Below, in pieces: positions 1 to 6,676 of a DNA stretch of 8,672 nucleotides. A program made the translations under genes and the position numbers. Each line of letters opens with the position of its first letter. The first letter of the stretch is position 1. Source of the stretch: Deltaproteobacteria bacterium RIFOXYD12_FULL_50_9 (GTDB lineage Bacteria; Desulfobacterota; Desulfobulbia; Desulfobulbales; CALZHT01); the NCBI GenBank assembly GCA_001799225.1, contig MGTA01000053.1:2149-10820 (forward strand). Reading direction: 5' to 3'. Below the pieces are notes generated by a model. It was given only the letters and a program-made list of their open reading frames with translations, did not search any database and had not been told where the DNA came from.

Positions 1-393
1 ATCGACACGGCCCGCTGGTTCAATATGTCGGCCAAGGGCAAAATCGTTTCGGCCTTTGCCGGCGATGCAGGTCTGTTGCTCAAGCAATTTCACCTGCTCT
101 CCAAAACCAACGATATCCACTACAAAGGGATAAAATATATCCAGGTCCAGGGCAATAAAGCGGTGGTTGCTATAACGATCAGGGTGGACAAATACCACTC
201 GGACATCCAGCCGATTGGTCAGCTGGAACTTGAGAACAACGTCTGGCGAGTTAAAAAAGTTCTGAATGCCAAGGCACTGGTCCAGCGGATTCAAGCCCTT
301 GATCGCGCCCAATGGACTACAAAAGCCAAACCAAAACAACCGCAAAACGGGGTACAGACAAACACATCACAGTCTAAGTCCTTACCGCACTGA
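1..393 (+). CDS. C-terminal part of an unrecognised protein, cut by the left edge
   Basis: The frame is open from the first base, so this is the 3' end of a longer gene. The ATG at 25 lies inside the open frame and has no ribosome-binding site in front of it. About 130 residues are visible. The middle alternates short beta-strand-like segments (YIQVQGNKAVVAITIRV, then QLELENNVWRVKKVL), as in small NTF2-like or DUF2939-like folds. The last 30 residues are Lys/Gln/Asn/Ser-rich and probably disordered. No catalytic motif, membrane segment or cysteine cluster is visible. The DUF2939 resemblance is an impression from strand order and not a firm match. No convincing terminator follows before the next promoter at 458. 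Confidence 0.6.
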   Translation: MDTARWFNMSAKGKIVSAFAGDAGLLLKQFHLLSKTNDIHYKGIKYIQVQGNKAVVAITIRVDKYHSDIQPIGQLELENNVWRVKKVLNAKALVQRIQALDRAQWTTKAKPKQPQNGVQTNTSQSKSLPH

Positions 394-457
394 GCCAGCC
401 GTGCCTTATTTGGCAAATCGCCGTACGGCACATATCCTCAGGCATTTTTTCTCGAAC

Positions 458-486
458 TTGACAGGCGACATTCCTTACATTAATAT
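458..486 (+). promoter_or_regulatory. Sigma70-type promoter of the antitoxin gene
   Basis: A perfect -35 box TTGACA (458-463) is followed after 17 bp by TATAAT-like TAATAT (481-486). Transcription should start near 493, leaving a leader of only about 27 nt. The -10 box lies inside the inverted repeat at 467-505, so occupation of that repeat would block the promoter. Confidence 0.75.
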
Positions 487-505
487 ATCAAATGTAAGGA
501 ATATC
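467..505. promoter_or_regulatory. Inverted-repeat operator over the antitoxin promoter
   Basis: ATTCCTTACATT (470-481) and AATGTAAGGAAT (491-502) are perfect 12-bp inverted arms separated by 9 bp. After one mismatch the arms gain two more pairs (467-468 with 504-505). The repeat covers the 3' part of the spacer, the -10 box and the predicted start site. AbrB/MazE-fold antitoxins are dimeric and usually repress their own promoter at such repeats. Autoregulation here is inferred from that knowledge and from position. Confidence 0.7.
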
Positions 506-519
506 ATTTGGAGGATCCC

Positions 520-753
520 ATGAATTCAACAGTTACGTCAAAGTTCCAAACGACCATCCCAAAAGCTGTACGAAAAGAACTCGGCATTTCCGTCAATGAT
601 TCCCTTGAATGGGTTCTTGAAAAGGGGAAAGTAGTAGTCCAACCAGTACATGGCGATTTTCTCCGTTATCAAGGGACAGTAAAAATAGGCGCCGGAGATA
701 TTACCGCCGATATGCAAGCTGCCCGACTTCAACGTCTTGAGCACTATCGATGA
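520..753 (+). CDS. AbrB/MazE/SpoVT-family DNA-binding protein, probable type II antitoxin
   Basis: A 77-residue swapped-hairpin AbrB-type protein. The N-terminal 45 residues carry the family pattern (TVTSKFQTTIPKAVRKELGI, then a strand with EWVLEKGKVVVQPV). The last 30 residues (GAGDITADMQAARLQRLEHYR region) form the helical tail that in antitoxins of this kind usually grips the toxin. The start is the ATG at 520, because GGAGG sits at 510-514, five bases upstream. The upstream TTG at 508 overlaps that ribosome-binding site and is unlikely. The promoter carries a perfect inverted repeat, consistent with autorepression. No toxin (PIN/VapC or MazF) follows. A start codon at 750, overlapping the stop as ATGA, opens a frame of only five codons. 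The protein is either an orphan antitoxin or a solitary regulator. Confidence 0.85.
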   Translation: MNSTVTSKFQTTIPKAVRKELGISVNDSLEWVLEKGKVVVQPVHGDFLRYQGTVKIGAGDITADMQAARLQRLEHYR

Positions 754-792
754 AGAAGTCGGATTAGCGACACATCAGGCTTAACATCTACC

Positions 793-1051
793 TCATAAAA
801 TCTCAACTTTCCACCCATGCCCCACAAGCGTTGCCACCAACTCCTGCTCAAACGATTGAAATGCATTTATAAAACGTAAAGGAGAAAAATCATCTATGAA
901 CTGGGATACACGGAAAGCACATTGATGGAGATTCAATTTCTTCAGACGAACTCCGCTCCGCCCGCTTGAAGAATCCTTGAAGATAATGACGATTACCCTT
1001 GTTTGCGTAGAAGAACAACCTCCAGCCAAATACAACAAGTATTATGAGCAT
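793..1051 (-). pseudogene. Possible frameshifted DUF4160-like small gene
   Basis: On the minus strand an ATG at 1051 opens a 53-codon frame ending at 890. Its N-terminal segment includes FGWRLFFYANKGN. This resembles the start of DUF4160 proteins, which often read like 'FRFFFYSNEGNEPPHIHV'. An overlapping frame (1038 to 793) continues with a helix-rich tail (FINAFQSFEQELVATLVGHG) and stops at 793. Joined by one frameshift between about 890 and 1035, the two give roughly 86 residues, about the usual DUF4160 size. The His-containing metal-like motif expected after YANEGN is not preserved. No ribosome-binding site is evident. DUF4160 genes are common near toxin-antitoxin-like loci, which fits the neighbouring antitoxin. 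The assignment rests on one short segment and is weak. Confidence 0.25.
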
Positions 1052-1332
1052 ATTCTATGTCCCATCATTCTTCTTTATAACACGCCTGACAATAGTTGTA
1101 AAAGTGAATTTAGGTTTGATTTGTTTTGCCGACCGCGAATAATCATCCAAAACTGAGCAACTTGCGAAAACCAACGGCTGAAAAGACTCATCACGATTGA
1201 CGCAATGATGGTCCTATGGTATTTTATTTGACCTTGGAATTTTAGCATTTTTTCAGACTTGATGTAACTATTCGAAGTAATGAAATTTAACTAACGAGGC
1301 GCCATCTTTTTTCTAGTCGCGAAATCCCAGTA

Positions 1333-1341
1333 TGCTATATT
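1333..1341 (+). promoter_or_regulatory. Possible extended -10 promoter of the TPR/HEAT operon
   Basis: TGCTATATT matches an extended -10 element (TG, one base, then TATATT at 1336-1341). No good -35 box is present at 16-18 bp; TTCTAG at 1311-1316 is poor and 19 bp away. It would give a leader of about 100 nt before the first TPR gene. Confidence 0.3.
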
Positions 1342-1447
1342 CGCCTGATATGAAATGGCCAACAACAATAGATTTAGCAATATTTCAAAGAGTTAACAGA
1401 ACTCCGCAAATGAATACGGTTTATTCACGCCCGGAAGGAGAAATCGC

Positions 1448-2080
1448 ATGGCTGACAATCAAATCATTGAAAATCTTCCCGGTGTCATTGAAGAACTTGA
1501 AAAGAATTGCACCGAAAATCCCGGCTCGGTAATCGCCCACCATCATCTTGCTTTGGTTTATCGAAAAGCGAACAGGATAGATGACGCCATCAGAGAACTT
1601 ACCAAGGCTTTGGAGCTTGATCCATACTCCTTTGAATCACTTATCAATCTCGGCTCCATATACTTTGAAAAAAACGAACTTGATAAATCCTTAGCTATTA
1701 ACGAGCAGGCTGTACGCATCAACGAGAACTCAGCACAGGCCCATGCCAACATCGGCTTGATCTGGCAACGCAAAAACGATCCGGATAAAGCGATTGCCGC
1801 CTATACCAAAGCCACCCAGCACAATCCCAAGCTTGCGACAGCCTGGGTCAACCTGGCATCAGCCTATATCGAGGCCGGCAATATCGACGAAGCCCTGAAG
1901 GCTGCAAAAGAAGGTGTTGCCCTCGAACCGGATTTCGGCATGGCCCAGAACAATCTGGCAGTAGCCTATTACTTTGCCAAGGACTGCAAGAGCGCCAAGA
2001 TCCATGCAGACAAGGCAACAGTACTTGGTTATGCAGTGGATCCCCGTTTCATTGCAGCCATTAACGAGGCGCTACGCTAA
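1448..2080 (+). CDS. TPR protein with five 34-residue repeats
   Basis: A 210-residue soluble all-helical protein. After a 26-residue N-terminal helix come five tetratricopeptide repeats of exactly 34 residues at about 27-59, 60-93, 94-127, 128-161 and 162-195. Each has the canonical small/large residue pattern (for example LALVYRKANRIDDAI and NLASAYIEAGNIDEAL) and a Pro near the end of helix B. There is no signal peptide, membrane segment or catalytic domain, so a cytoplasmic protein-binding role is likely. AAGGAG (1435-1440) lies about eight bases before the ATG and supports the start. It is the first gene of a three-gene operon; the next begins six bases after its stop. The family architecture is certain, but the partner is unknown. 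Confidence 0.9.
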   Translation: MADNQIIENLPGVIEELEKNCTENPGSVIAHHHLALVYRKANRIDDAIRELTKALELDPYSFESLINLGSIYFEKNELDKSLAINEQAVRINENSAQAHANIGLIWQRKNDPDKAIAAYTKATQHNPKLATAWVNLASAYIEAGNIDEALKAAKEGVALEPDFGMAQNNLAVAYYFAKDCKSAKIHADKATVLGYAVDPRFIAAINEALR

Positions 2081-2086
2081 CCGACT

Positions 2087-3208
2087 ATGCCGAAATCAGA
2101 GATACATGCCAGACCTTGGTGCCCCTTCTGCAGTCAAATAATCAGCAAACCCAGGGAACCTGACATACGCAAGATCGGTGAGTTTTCAACAGGTAGCTGT
2201 ACTAACTGTGGCGCAGTCTATACCTGCGATCCTACCGGCTTTAATGTCGGGGCCGCCATGGTCGACTGCCTGGTACACGCCTGCAACGACAACTGGGAAT
2301 TAGCCTGGGATCTGTTGCCTGAAATCGATTATTTGACCGACCAGATCGACAAATACGACGAAATCACTAACCAGGTTGTTGATGTCGGTAACCTCGACGG
2401 CCGAGCAGTCAGGGGCGTGCTGTTTTTTGTGCGGATGCTGGGGGACTTTACAAAAATAGCCGAGAAGCATGGCCAACCAAACTCAGGGTTCATGATTGGG
2501 CCAATATCCGGGCCGTCTATAGCCATCGAGATCGAGCCGGCCCGAGATCCTAAGAGAATAAAGAAAAAAGCTGATAAAGCCGTGGTGCAGGCCATGGTTG
2601 AAAGCTTGGATATTGACGGTCTTGTCGATCTGGCATTAGACGATCTTAAGACCATACGCTTTATCCAGCGGCTGCTCTTTACCCCTGATACTGCCATACG
2701 ATGGAAAACCGCCTTTATATTCGGCAAGGTTTGCGCCAGACTCTCGACCCGTAAACCCGGCGCGGTAAGCGATGTCTTGCATCGGTTATTTGCCGCTTGT
2801 TCCGACTCGGCCTCGACCAACTGGGGAGCAATCGAGGCAATCGGCTCGATCATCAGCGAACGACCGGACATCTTCGGCACCTTCACCCGCTATCTCTTTA
2901 ATTATTTAGGTGACCGAGCCGATCTGCCTGCAACTCTCTGGGCTCTGGGAGCAATAGCTAAAAGCCGACCTGATCTTATCCGCAAAACCCCTTTTTACGG
3001 CCTCCTCGATTTTCTTAATGATGATGATTCACTGATTCGCGGCCTTACTCTGCGCATCTTCGGTCACGTCCAGGCAAAAGAGGCAAAACAAACTATTAAA
3101 AACCTTCAGAACGACAACGCGATACTGACAATCTACGAAGAGGGCAAACCAGTCAGCACCACGATTGCCGAACTGGCGACTGAAGCGATACGACTCATTG
3201 AGCACTAG
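2087..3208 (+). CDS. Zinc-ribbon plus HEAT-like repeat protein (possibly DVU0298 family)
   Basis: A 373-residue protein. The N-terminus has two CxxC pairs, C12/C15 and C38/C41, with an extra C47. This is the layout of a zinc ribbon. Residues 55-150 form a mixed domain I do not recognise. Residues 155-165 are a Lys/Arg-rich linker (KRIKKKADK). From about 175 to the end are helical repeats of HEAT/PBS-lyase character, such as RWKTAFIFGKVCARLS, NWGAIEAIGSII, PATLWALGAIAKSRP and IRGLTLRIFGHV. This combination resembles proteins named DVU0298 family in sulfate reducers, but that name is from memory and tentative. Only six bases separate it from the preceding stop, and its nearest GAGG is 17 bases upstream inside the previous gene, so translational coupling is likely. 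No membrane segment or enzymatic motif is visible; a scaffold or metal-dependent assembly role is inference. Confidence 0.8.
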   Translation: MPKSEIHARPWCPFCSQIISKPREPDIRKIGEFSTGSCTNCGAVYTCDPTGFNVGAAMVDCLVHACNDNWELAWDLLPEIDYLTDQIDKYDEITNQVVDVGNLDGRAVRGVLFFVRMLGDFTKIAEKHGQPNSGFMIGPISGPSIAIEIEPARDPKRIKKKADKAVVQAMVESLDIDGLVDLALDDLKTIRFIQRLLFTPDTAIRWKTAFIFGKVCARLSTRKPGAVSDVLHRLFAACSDSASTNWGAIEAIGSIISERPDIFGTFTRYLFNYLGDRADLPATLWALGAIAKSRPDLIRKTPFYGLLDFLNDDDSLIRGLTLRIFGHVQAKEAKQTIKNLQNDNAILTIYEEGKPVSTTIAELATEAIRLIEH

Positions 3209-3224
3209 AGGAGCTTAACTAACT

Positions 3225-3803
3225 ATGAATGATAATGAAAAAAAAGAGTGCCAACCGGAAAATGTTCAACCCATTGATCCGGCTCAGTCCGATTTTGAAA
3301 GCGGCAAAAAATTCCTGCAGGAAGCAAGCTACGGGCAAGCAGCTAATGCCTTCCACAATGCCCTCCTGGGGTTTGAACAAACCAATAACGAACAAGGCAT
3401 TGCCAATGCCAATGATAAACTGGGAGACATCTGCCGGGAACGCCAGGAGTTTGAAAAAGCCCTACGCTACTATCAGGGCTCTCAAGAAATCTGCGAACAC
3501 CTCAAAGACACTCCCAGCGTTCTAGCGCTTCTCAAGAAAAAAGCCTTCTGTCATCGCAGTCTCGGGCAATTATCTGAAACGCTTTCCTTATCATTCCAGC
3601 TCCTCGACATATACACTGACTGGCAAAACCCGGCCTTGAGCGTGGAGATCCTGAGCGACATTGCCGGACTATTTACTGAGATGGGCGAACGGGAAAAAGC
3701 GGCTGACACCTATAAAACAGCGGCAGCAATCCATCGTAATTACGGGCATACCATCATCGCGCAAGAACTCCTCGACAAGGCCGACACCGTACTGGCAGGC
3801 TAA
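3225..3803 (+). CDS. TPR protein with 40-residue repeats
   Basis: A 192-residue soluble helical protein. An acidic, disordered N-terminus of about 22 residues is followed by a first helical pair (25-57) and then three repeats of 40 residues at about 58-97, 98-137 and 138-177. Motifs such as KLGDICRERQEFEKALRYY and DIAGLFTEMGEREKAADTY are typical of the longer TPR class used in signalling and regulatory scaffolds. GAGGAG at 3208-3213 overlaps the previous stop and lies 11 bases before the ATG, a little long but usable. It is the last gene of the operon, and the perfect bidirectional hairpin follows within 70 bases. It lacks the DNA-binding or sensor domains with which such repeats are often fused. 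It presumably works with the other two solenoid proteins. Confidence 0.85.
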   Translation: MNDNEKKECQPENVQPIDPAQSDFESGKKFLQEASYGQAANAFHNALLGFEQTNNEQGIANANDKLGDICRERQEFEKALRYYQGSQEICEHLKDTPSVLALLKKKAFCHRSLGQLSETLSLSFQLLDIYTDWQNPALSVEILSDIAGLFTEMGEREKAADTYKTAAAIHRNYGHTIIAQELLDKADTVLAG

Positions 3804-3842
3804 TTACAATTTACTGTTATAATTGCCATTTTTTTAAAATTT

Positions 3843-3865
3843 GGGTCGGTTTGTAAAACCTACCC
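3843..3865. repeat. Small imperfect hairpin beside the terminator
   Basis: GGGTcGGTTT (3843-3852) can pair with AAACCtACCC (3856-3865), nine pairs and one mismatch around a 3-base loop. Neither strand has a T run directly after it, so it is not a terminator alone. It may protect the 3' end of the TPR-operon or dsr transcript. Confidence 0.4.
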
Positions 3866-3871
3866 CCCTCA

Positions 3872-3920
3872 AAAAAAAGAGTACGTTTGGACTATATCAG
3901 TCCAAACGTACTCTTTTTTT
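3872..3920. terminator. Bidirectional intrinsic terminator between the TPR operon and dsrABD
   Basis: GAGTACGTTTGGACT (3879-3893) pairs perfectly with AGTCCAAACGTACTC (3899-3913) over a 5-base loop. Eight A before the stem (3871-3878) and seven T after it (3914-3920) extend it to 22 perfect pairs. Either strand yields a 15-bp stem followed by a U tract, so it can end the plus-strand TPR operon and the minus-strand dsr operon. Confidence 0.93.
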
Positions 3921-3950
3921 AAAAACTATTACTGGAAGAAAAGTTTATTA

Positions 3951-4181
3951 TTATTTCTTCTCTTCACTCTGGCCGCGGCCTTTAGCAGCGTACATCGTGC
4001 TGCTGCCGCTTGACCAGTATTCCAATTTTCCATCCTTGACCAAGGCATTAGCTGCATTCTTGATTTCACGCGGAGATACATCACCGACCTTTTTCTGCAT
4101 ATCTTTCAAATATAACTGCGGTTTAACAGCAGTCATGCAAAGGTCCAAAATCTTTGCCTTGAGTTCTTCCATGTCAGCCAT
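3951..4181 (-). CDS. dsrD: DsrD, small winged-helix activator of dissimilatory sulfite reductase
   Basis: A 76-residue protein, close to the usual 78. The signature LEYWSSGSSTMYAAKGRG near the C-terminus is nearly identical to that of Desulfovibrio DsrD. The N-terminal part forms the helices of a winged-helix fold (KAKILDLCM, then SPREIKNAANALVKDG). DsrD was long thought a DNA-binding regulator; biochemical work on the purified protein indicates that it instead binds DsrAB and allosterically stimulates sulfite reduction. The start is the ATG at 4181, because AGGAGG (4188-4193) lies six bases upstream. It follows dsrB by 22 bases in the usual dsrABD order. No dsrN follows; the gene ends about 30 bases before the bidirectional terminator. 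The charged tail (SEEKK) is short. Confidence 0.97.
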   Translation of the reverse strand: MADMEELKAKILDLCMTAVKPQLYLKDMQKKVGDVSPREIKNAANALVKDGKLEYWSSGSSTMYAAKGRGQSEEKK

Positions 4182-4203
4182 ACTCTTCCTCCTTGGTTAA
4201 GGG

Positions 4204-5331
4204 TTATTTGATGTGGCTGGTGTACTTGAATTGTGTGCTGGTCCGCCAGGTGTTATAAGCTAGACGATAGTCATCAACGCACTTATCTGAGAATGGAATG
4301 TTACATTTTTCAAAGAACATCTCCCAACCAATTCTCTCAGCCCATTCGCCCAGACGCTCGTATTTCTTGGCGTCCTTAGCATAAACTTCGACAATATTCT
4401 TTACTGCGGCAACGACTTCCGGCCAACGCGGCGGTCTATTGGGCAGGAATGGAATAACCATTTTAGAGAACTTCGGCATTGACCTCGAGTTCGAAATCTT
4501 GCCACCTACCAGGATTGCAATACCGTCACCATCGGGATCGGCAAGCGGCATGGCCGGGCACATTGTATAGCAGTTACCGCAGAACATACATTTTTCTTCA
4601 TTGACTGTAACAGACTTGACTTCCTTACCCTCGCTGTTGATACCCTTGGCCGGTTTAACGGCTCCAAGCGGACAGGCAGCAATAGCTAACGGTAATTCAC
4701 AGACGTTAGAGATCAAGTCTTGATCGATCATCGGCGGCTTGCGATGGACACCAAGCACTGCGATGTCTGAGCAATGTACTGCACCGCACATATTCAGACA
4801 GCAAGCCAAGGCCACGCGAACCTGAGCGGGCATGGTCATGCTGGTGAAATAATCGAACAACTCATCCATGATGGCTTTAACAACGCCGGATGCGTCGGTT
4901 GCCGGGGTATGGCAGTGAATCCAACCCTGAGTGTGCACCATATTGCTGATACCGGCACCGGTTCCGCCGACTGGCATGCTGCCATGTTTCTTAAGATCGG
5001 CAAGCAGAGGCTCAACCTTAGCGGCGCTGTCAACCATGAATTCAACGTTGTTTCGGGTGGTCCAACGCATAATGCCGTCAGCGTGCTTGTCGGCGATATC
5101 GCAGTAATCCCTGATCAATTCAATGCTGATCAAACGGGCGCAAGCAATGCGCACGGTATAGAGTTCGTCACCGGTCTCGCTGACATGTTTCAACACACCG
5201 GGTTTAAGAATCTCATGATATAGCCACTTGCCGTAGTTCTTTTTAACAAGCGCCGGGAAAAATCGTTCGAAATGTGGGGGACCAATATCAGTAATTCTAT
5301 CCTTCATAGGATTTTCGGGATCATAGCCCAT
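4204..5331 (-). CDS. dsrB: Dissimilatory sulfite reductase beta subunit
   Basis: A 375-residue beta subunit of the cytoplasmic alpha2-beta2 DsrAB, which reduces sulfite with siroheme coupled to a [4Fe-4S] cluster and passes sulfur to DsrC. The siroheme-cluster cysteines are visible as C140 (GWIHCHTPATDASG) and C177, C178 and C182 (ACCLNMCGAVHCSDI). The inserted ferredoxin domain follows with C220 (AACPLGAV) and C248, C251, C254 (CMFCGNCYTMCP); the adjacent Cys-Pro is C258. The C-terminus WRTSTQFKYTSHIK carries the familiar TQFK ending, a few residues longer than in Desulfovibrio. The start is ATG 5331 with AGGAGG (5339-5344) seven bases upstream. The N-terminus MGYDPENPMKDRITDIGPP lacks the few extra residues of Desulfovibrio DsrB. 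No key residue is missing. It is co-transcribed with dsrA (64-base gap) and dsrD. Confidence 0.99.
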   Translation of the reverse strand: MGYDPENPMKDRITDIGPPHFERFFPALVKKNYGKWLYHEILKPGVLKHVSETGDELYTVRIACARLISIELIRDYCDIADKHADGIMRWTTRNNVEFMVDSAAKVEPLLADLKKHGSMPVGGTGAGISNMVHTQGWIHCHTPATDASGVVKAIMDELFDYFTSMTMPAQVRVALACCLNMCGAVHCSDIAVLGVHRKPPMIDQDLISNVCELPLAIAACPLGAVKPAKGINSEGKEVKSVTVNEEKCMFCGNCYTMCPAMPLADPDGDGIAILVGGKISNSRSMPKFSKMVIPFLPNRPPRWPEVVAAVKNIVEVYAKDAKKYERLGEWAERIGWEMFFEKCNIPFSDKCVDDYRLAYNTWRTSTQFKYTSHIK

Positions 5332-5395
5332 AGCACAACCTCCTTATTTATTGTTATCGAAAGACCTTTTTCAAGTTTGAAATAAAGTCAAGATA

Positions 5396-6676
5396 TCATA
5401 AATTATGTTTTATCCTGAATTCCTTAACAGTACGAGCAAATCCACCCTCAACCTCTTCGTCTTTCCAGAAAACATATGGGTTGGAGCGCGGTTCTCTAAC
5501 GTGCTGCGGAATCGGTTCAACACCCATAACGCTCAAAAAGGTAGGCAGACCAACACGCTGAATTGATTCACCGATACGCTCACGATTCTTTCCTTCTGTC
5601 ATCCACCAATCCCAGCACTTCTCGATAATAGCCTTCAACTCCGGAAATTCGTTTTCAGTACTCATCTCGATAAAGGGGAAGATCAGGGTTGCGAACTGGG
5701 CGCCATCAAGAATCGGGGCCTTGGCGCCGATCAGGATGGAAGCACCTTGGACCTTGCCGGGTCGCAGAGCGCGCGGCATGACGTTGATGCAATGCATACA
5801 ACGGGTGCAGTTGGCATTGTCGATCTTAAGCGTGTCGCCGGCCATTTTCATACATCCGGTCGGACATAGGGCGATGACTTCCTTCTGGATGTCGAACTTA
5901 CCCCAATCACGGCCACTATGGGCTCCGGCGTTCGGTGCAAAGTCACCCTTAATGTAGCCGGCGACTGCTTTCTGATCGATGCGGATATCATCTTTCCAGG
6001 TTCCGATGACGGAACAGTCGGAACGAGCAATGGATGCAACGCAGTCATTCGGGCAACCAGAGAATTTAATTTTGAACTTGTAAGGGAATGCCGGACGATG
6101 AAGTTCGTCCTGATAGGTCATGGTGATGTTGTGGCAAGCAGCCTGGGTGTCATAGCAACCCCATTCGCAACGAGCCCGACCAACGCAGCAGGAAGGAGTA
6201 CGAAGATTGCCGCCTGAGCCGCCCAGATCAACGCCTATATCATGAGTTAAATCGTAGAAAATAGGCTCAAGCTGGGGGGTTGTGGTGCCGAGCAGAACAA
6301 GATCACCGGTTGAACCGTGGAAATTGGTCATACCGCTGCCCCGTTTCTCCCACAGATCACAAATCTGACGAAGTATTTTTGAACTGTAGAACTTGCTGGA
6401 AGGCTGGTTGACACGAACGGTATGGAAATGGGCTACTCCCGGGAAGCGGTCAGGAACATCGGAATACCGACCGACAATACCACCACCGTATCCGAAGACA
6501 CCAACGATACCGCCGTGTTTCCAGTGGGTGATTTTATCCTTATAGGAAAGCTCCAGCTGACCCAAAATGTCCCAGCATTCGTCCTTTTTCTTTGCCATTC
6601 TCTTCAGGTCCGATACAAAACTCGGCCACGGACCGCTTTCAAGCTGGTCCAAAAGGGGCGTATCGTGCTTTGGCAT
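5396..6676 (-). CDS. dsrA: Dissimilatory sulfite reductase alpha subunit
   Basis: A 426-residue alpha subunit of DsrAB. The conserved N-terminal stretch LDQLESGPWPSFVSDLKR is intact, and HWKHGGIVGVFGYGGGIVGR and the FHTVRV segment match the family. Cluster cysteines are C164 and C170 (CCVGRARCEWGCYDTQAAC) and C208 and C212 (SGCPNDCVASIARSDCSVIG). The ferredoxin domain shows C271 (ALCPTGCMK) and C290, C293, C296 (CTRCMHCINVMPRAL). In known structures the alpha-subunit tetrapyrrole site is structural and the beta-subunit site catalyses. Compared with Desulfovibrio DsrA (437 residues) it lacks about ten residues near position 30, a variable surface region. ATG 6676 is chosen because AGGAGG (6684-6689) lies seven bases upstream. 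It is the first gene of the operon, under the promoter at 6852-6880. Together with dsrD it indicates the bacterial reductive-type enzyme. Confidence 0.99.
   Translation of the reverse strand: MPKHDTPLLDQLESGPWPSFVSDLKRMAKKKDECWDILGQLELSYKDKITHWKHGGIVGVFGYGGGIVGRYSDVPDRFPGVAHFHTVRVNQPSSKFYSSKILRQICDLWEKRGSGMTNFHGSTGDLVLLGTTTPQLEPIFYDLTHDIGVDLGGSGGNLRTPSCCVGRARCEWGCYDTQAACHNITMTYQDELHRPAFPYKFKIKFSGCPNDCVASIARSDCSVIGTWKDDIRIDQKAVAGYIKGDFAPNAGAHSGRDWGKFDIQKEVIALCPTGCMKMAGDTLKIDNANCTRCMHCINVMPRALRPGKVQGASILIGAKAPILDGAQFATLIFPFIEMSTENEFPELKAIIEKCWDWWMTEGKNRERIGESIQRVGLPTFLSVMGVEPIPQHVREPRSNPYVFWKDEEVEGGFARTVKEFRIKHNL

Larger units (their letters stand above)
754..1447. other. Gene-poor, probably decayed stretch between the antitoxin and the TPR operon
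   Basis: About 700 bp without a convincing intact gene. The plus strand is broken by frequent stops. The minus strand holds two overlapping short frames at 793-1051 that may be one frameshifted small gene. The part from 1052 to 1330 is AT-rich with no ORF, tRNA-like fold or clear terminal repeat that I can identify. Bases 1331-1447 serve as leader of the TPR operon. Confidence 0.6.

Noticed and set aside
402..450. TGCC/GGCA pairs and GCCGTACGGC palindrome followed by TTTTTT (445-450), possible terminator of the first gene
   Set aside because: The palindrome is not next to the T run and the arms that could lie next to it are only four bases, so no convincing stem-loop with a U tract can be drawn.
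1140..1220. Sequence around CTGAGCAACTTGCGAAA that felt like an insertion-sequence end
   Set aside because: No matching inverted copy, target duplication or transposase fragment could be found in the window.
2329..2886. 185-codon minus-strand frame inside the zinc-ribbon/HEAT gene
   Set aside because: It is a shadow frame opposite a well-supported coding gene; its composition is Ser/Arg-rich and matches nothing.
4774..5223. 149-codon plus-strand frame inside dsrB
   Set aside because: It is antisense to the highly conserved dsrB and has no ribosome-binding site or family resemblance.
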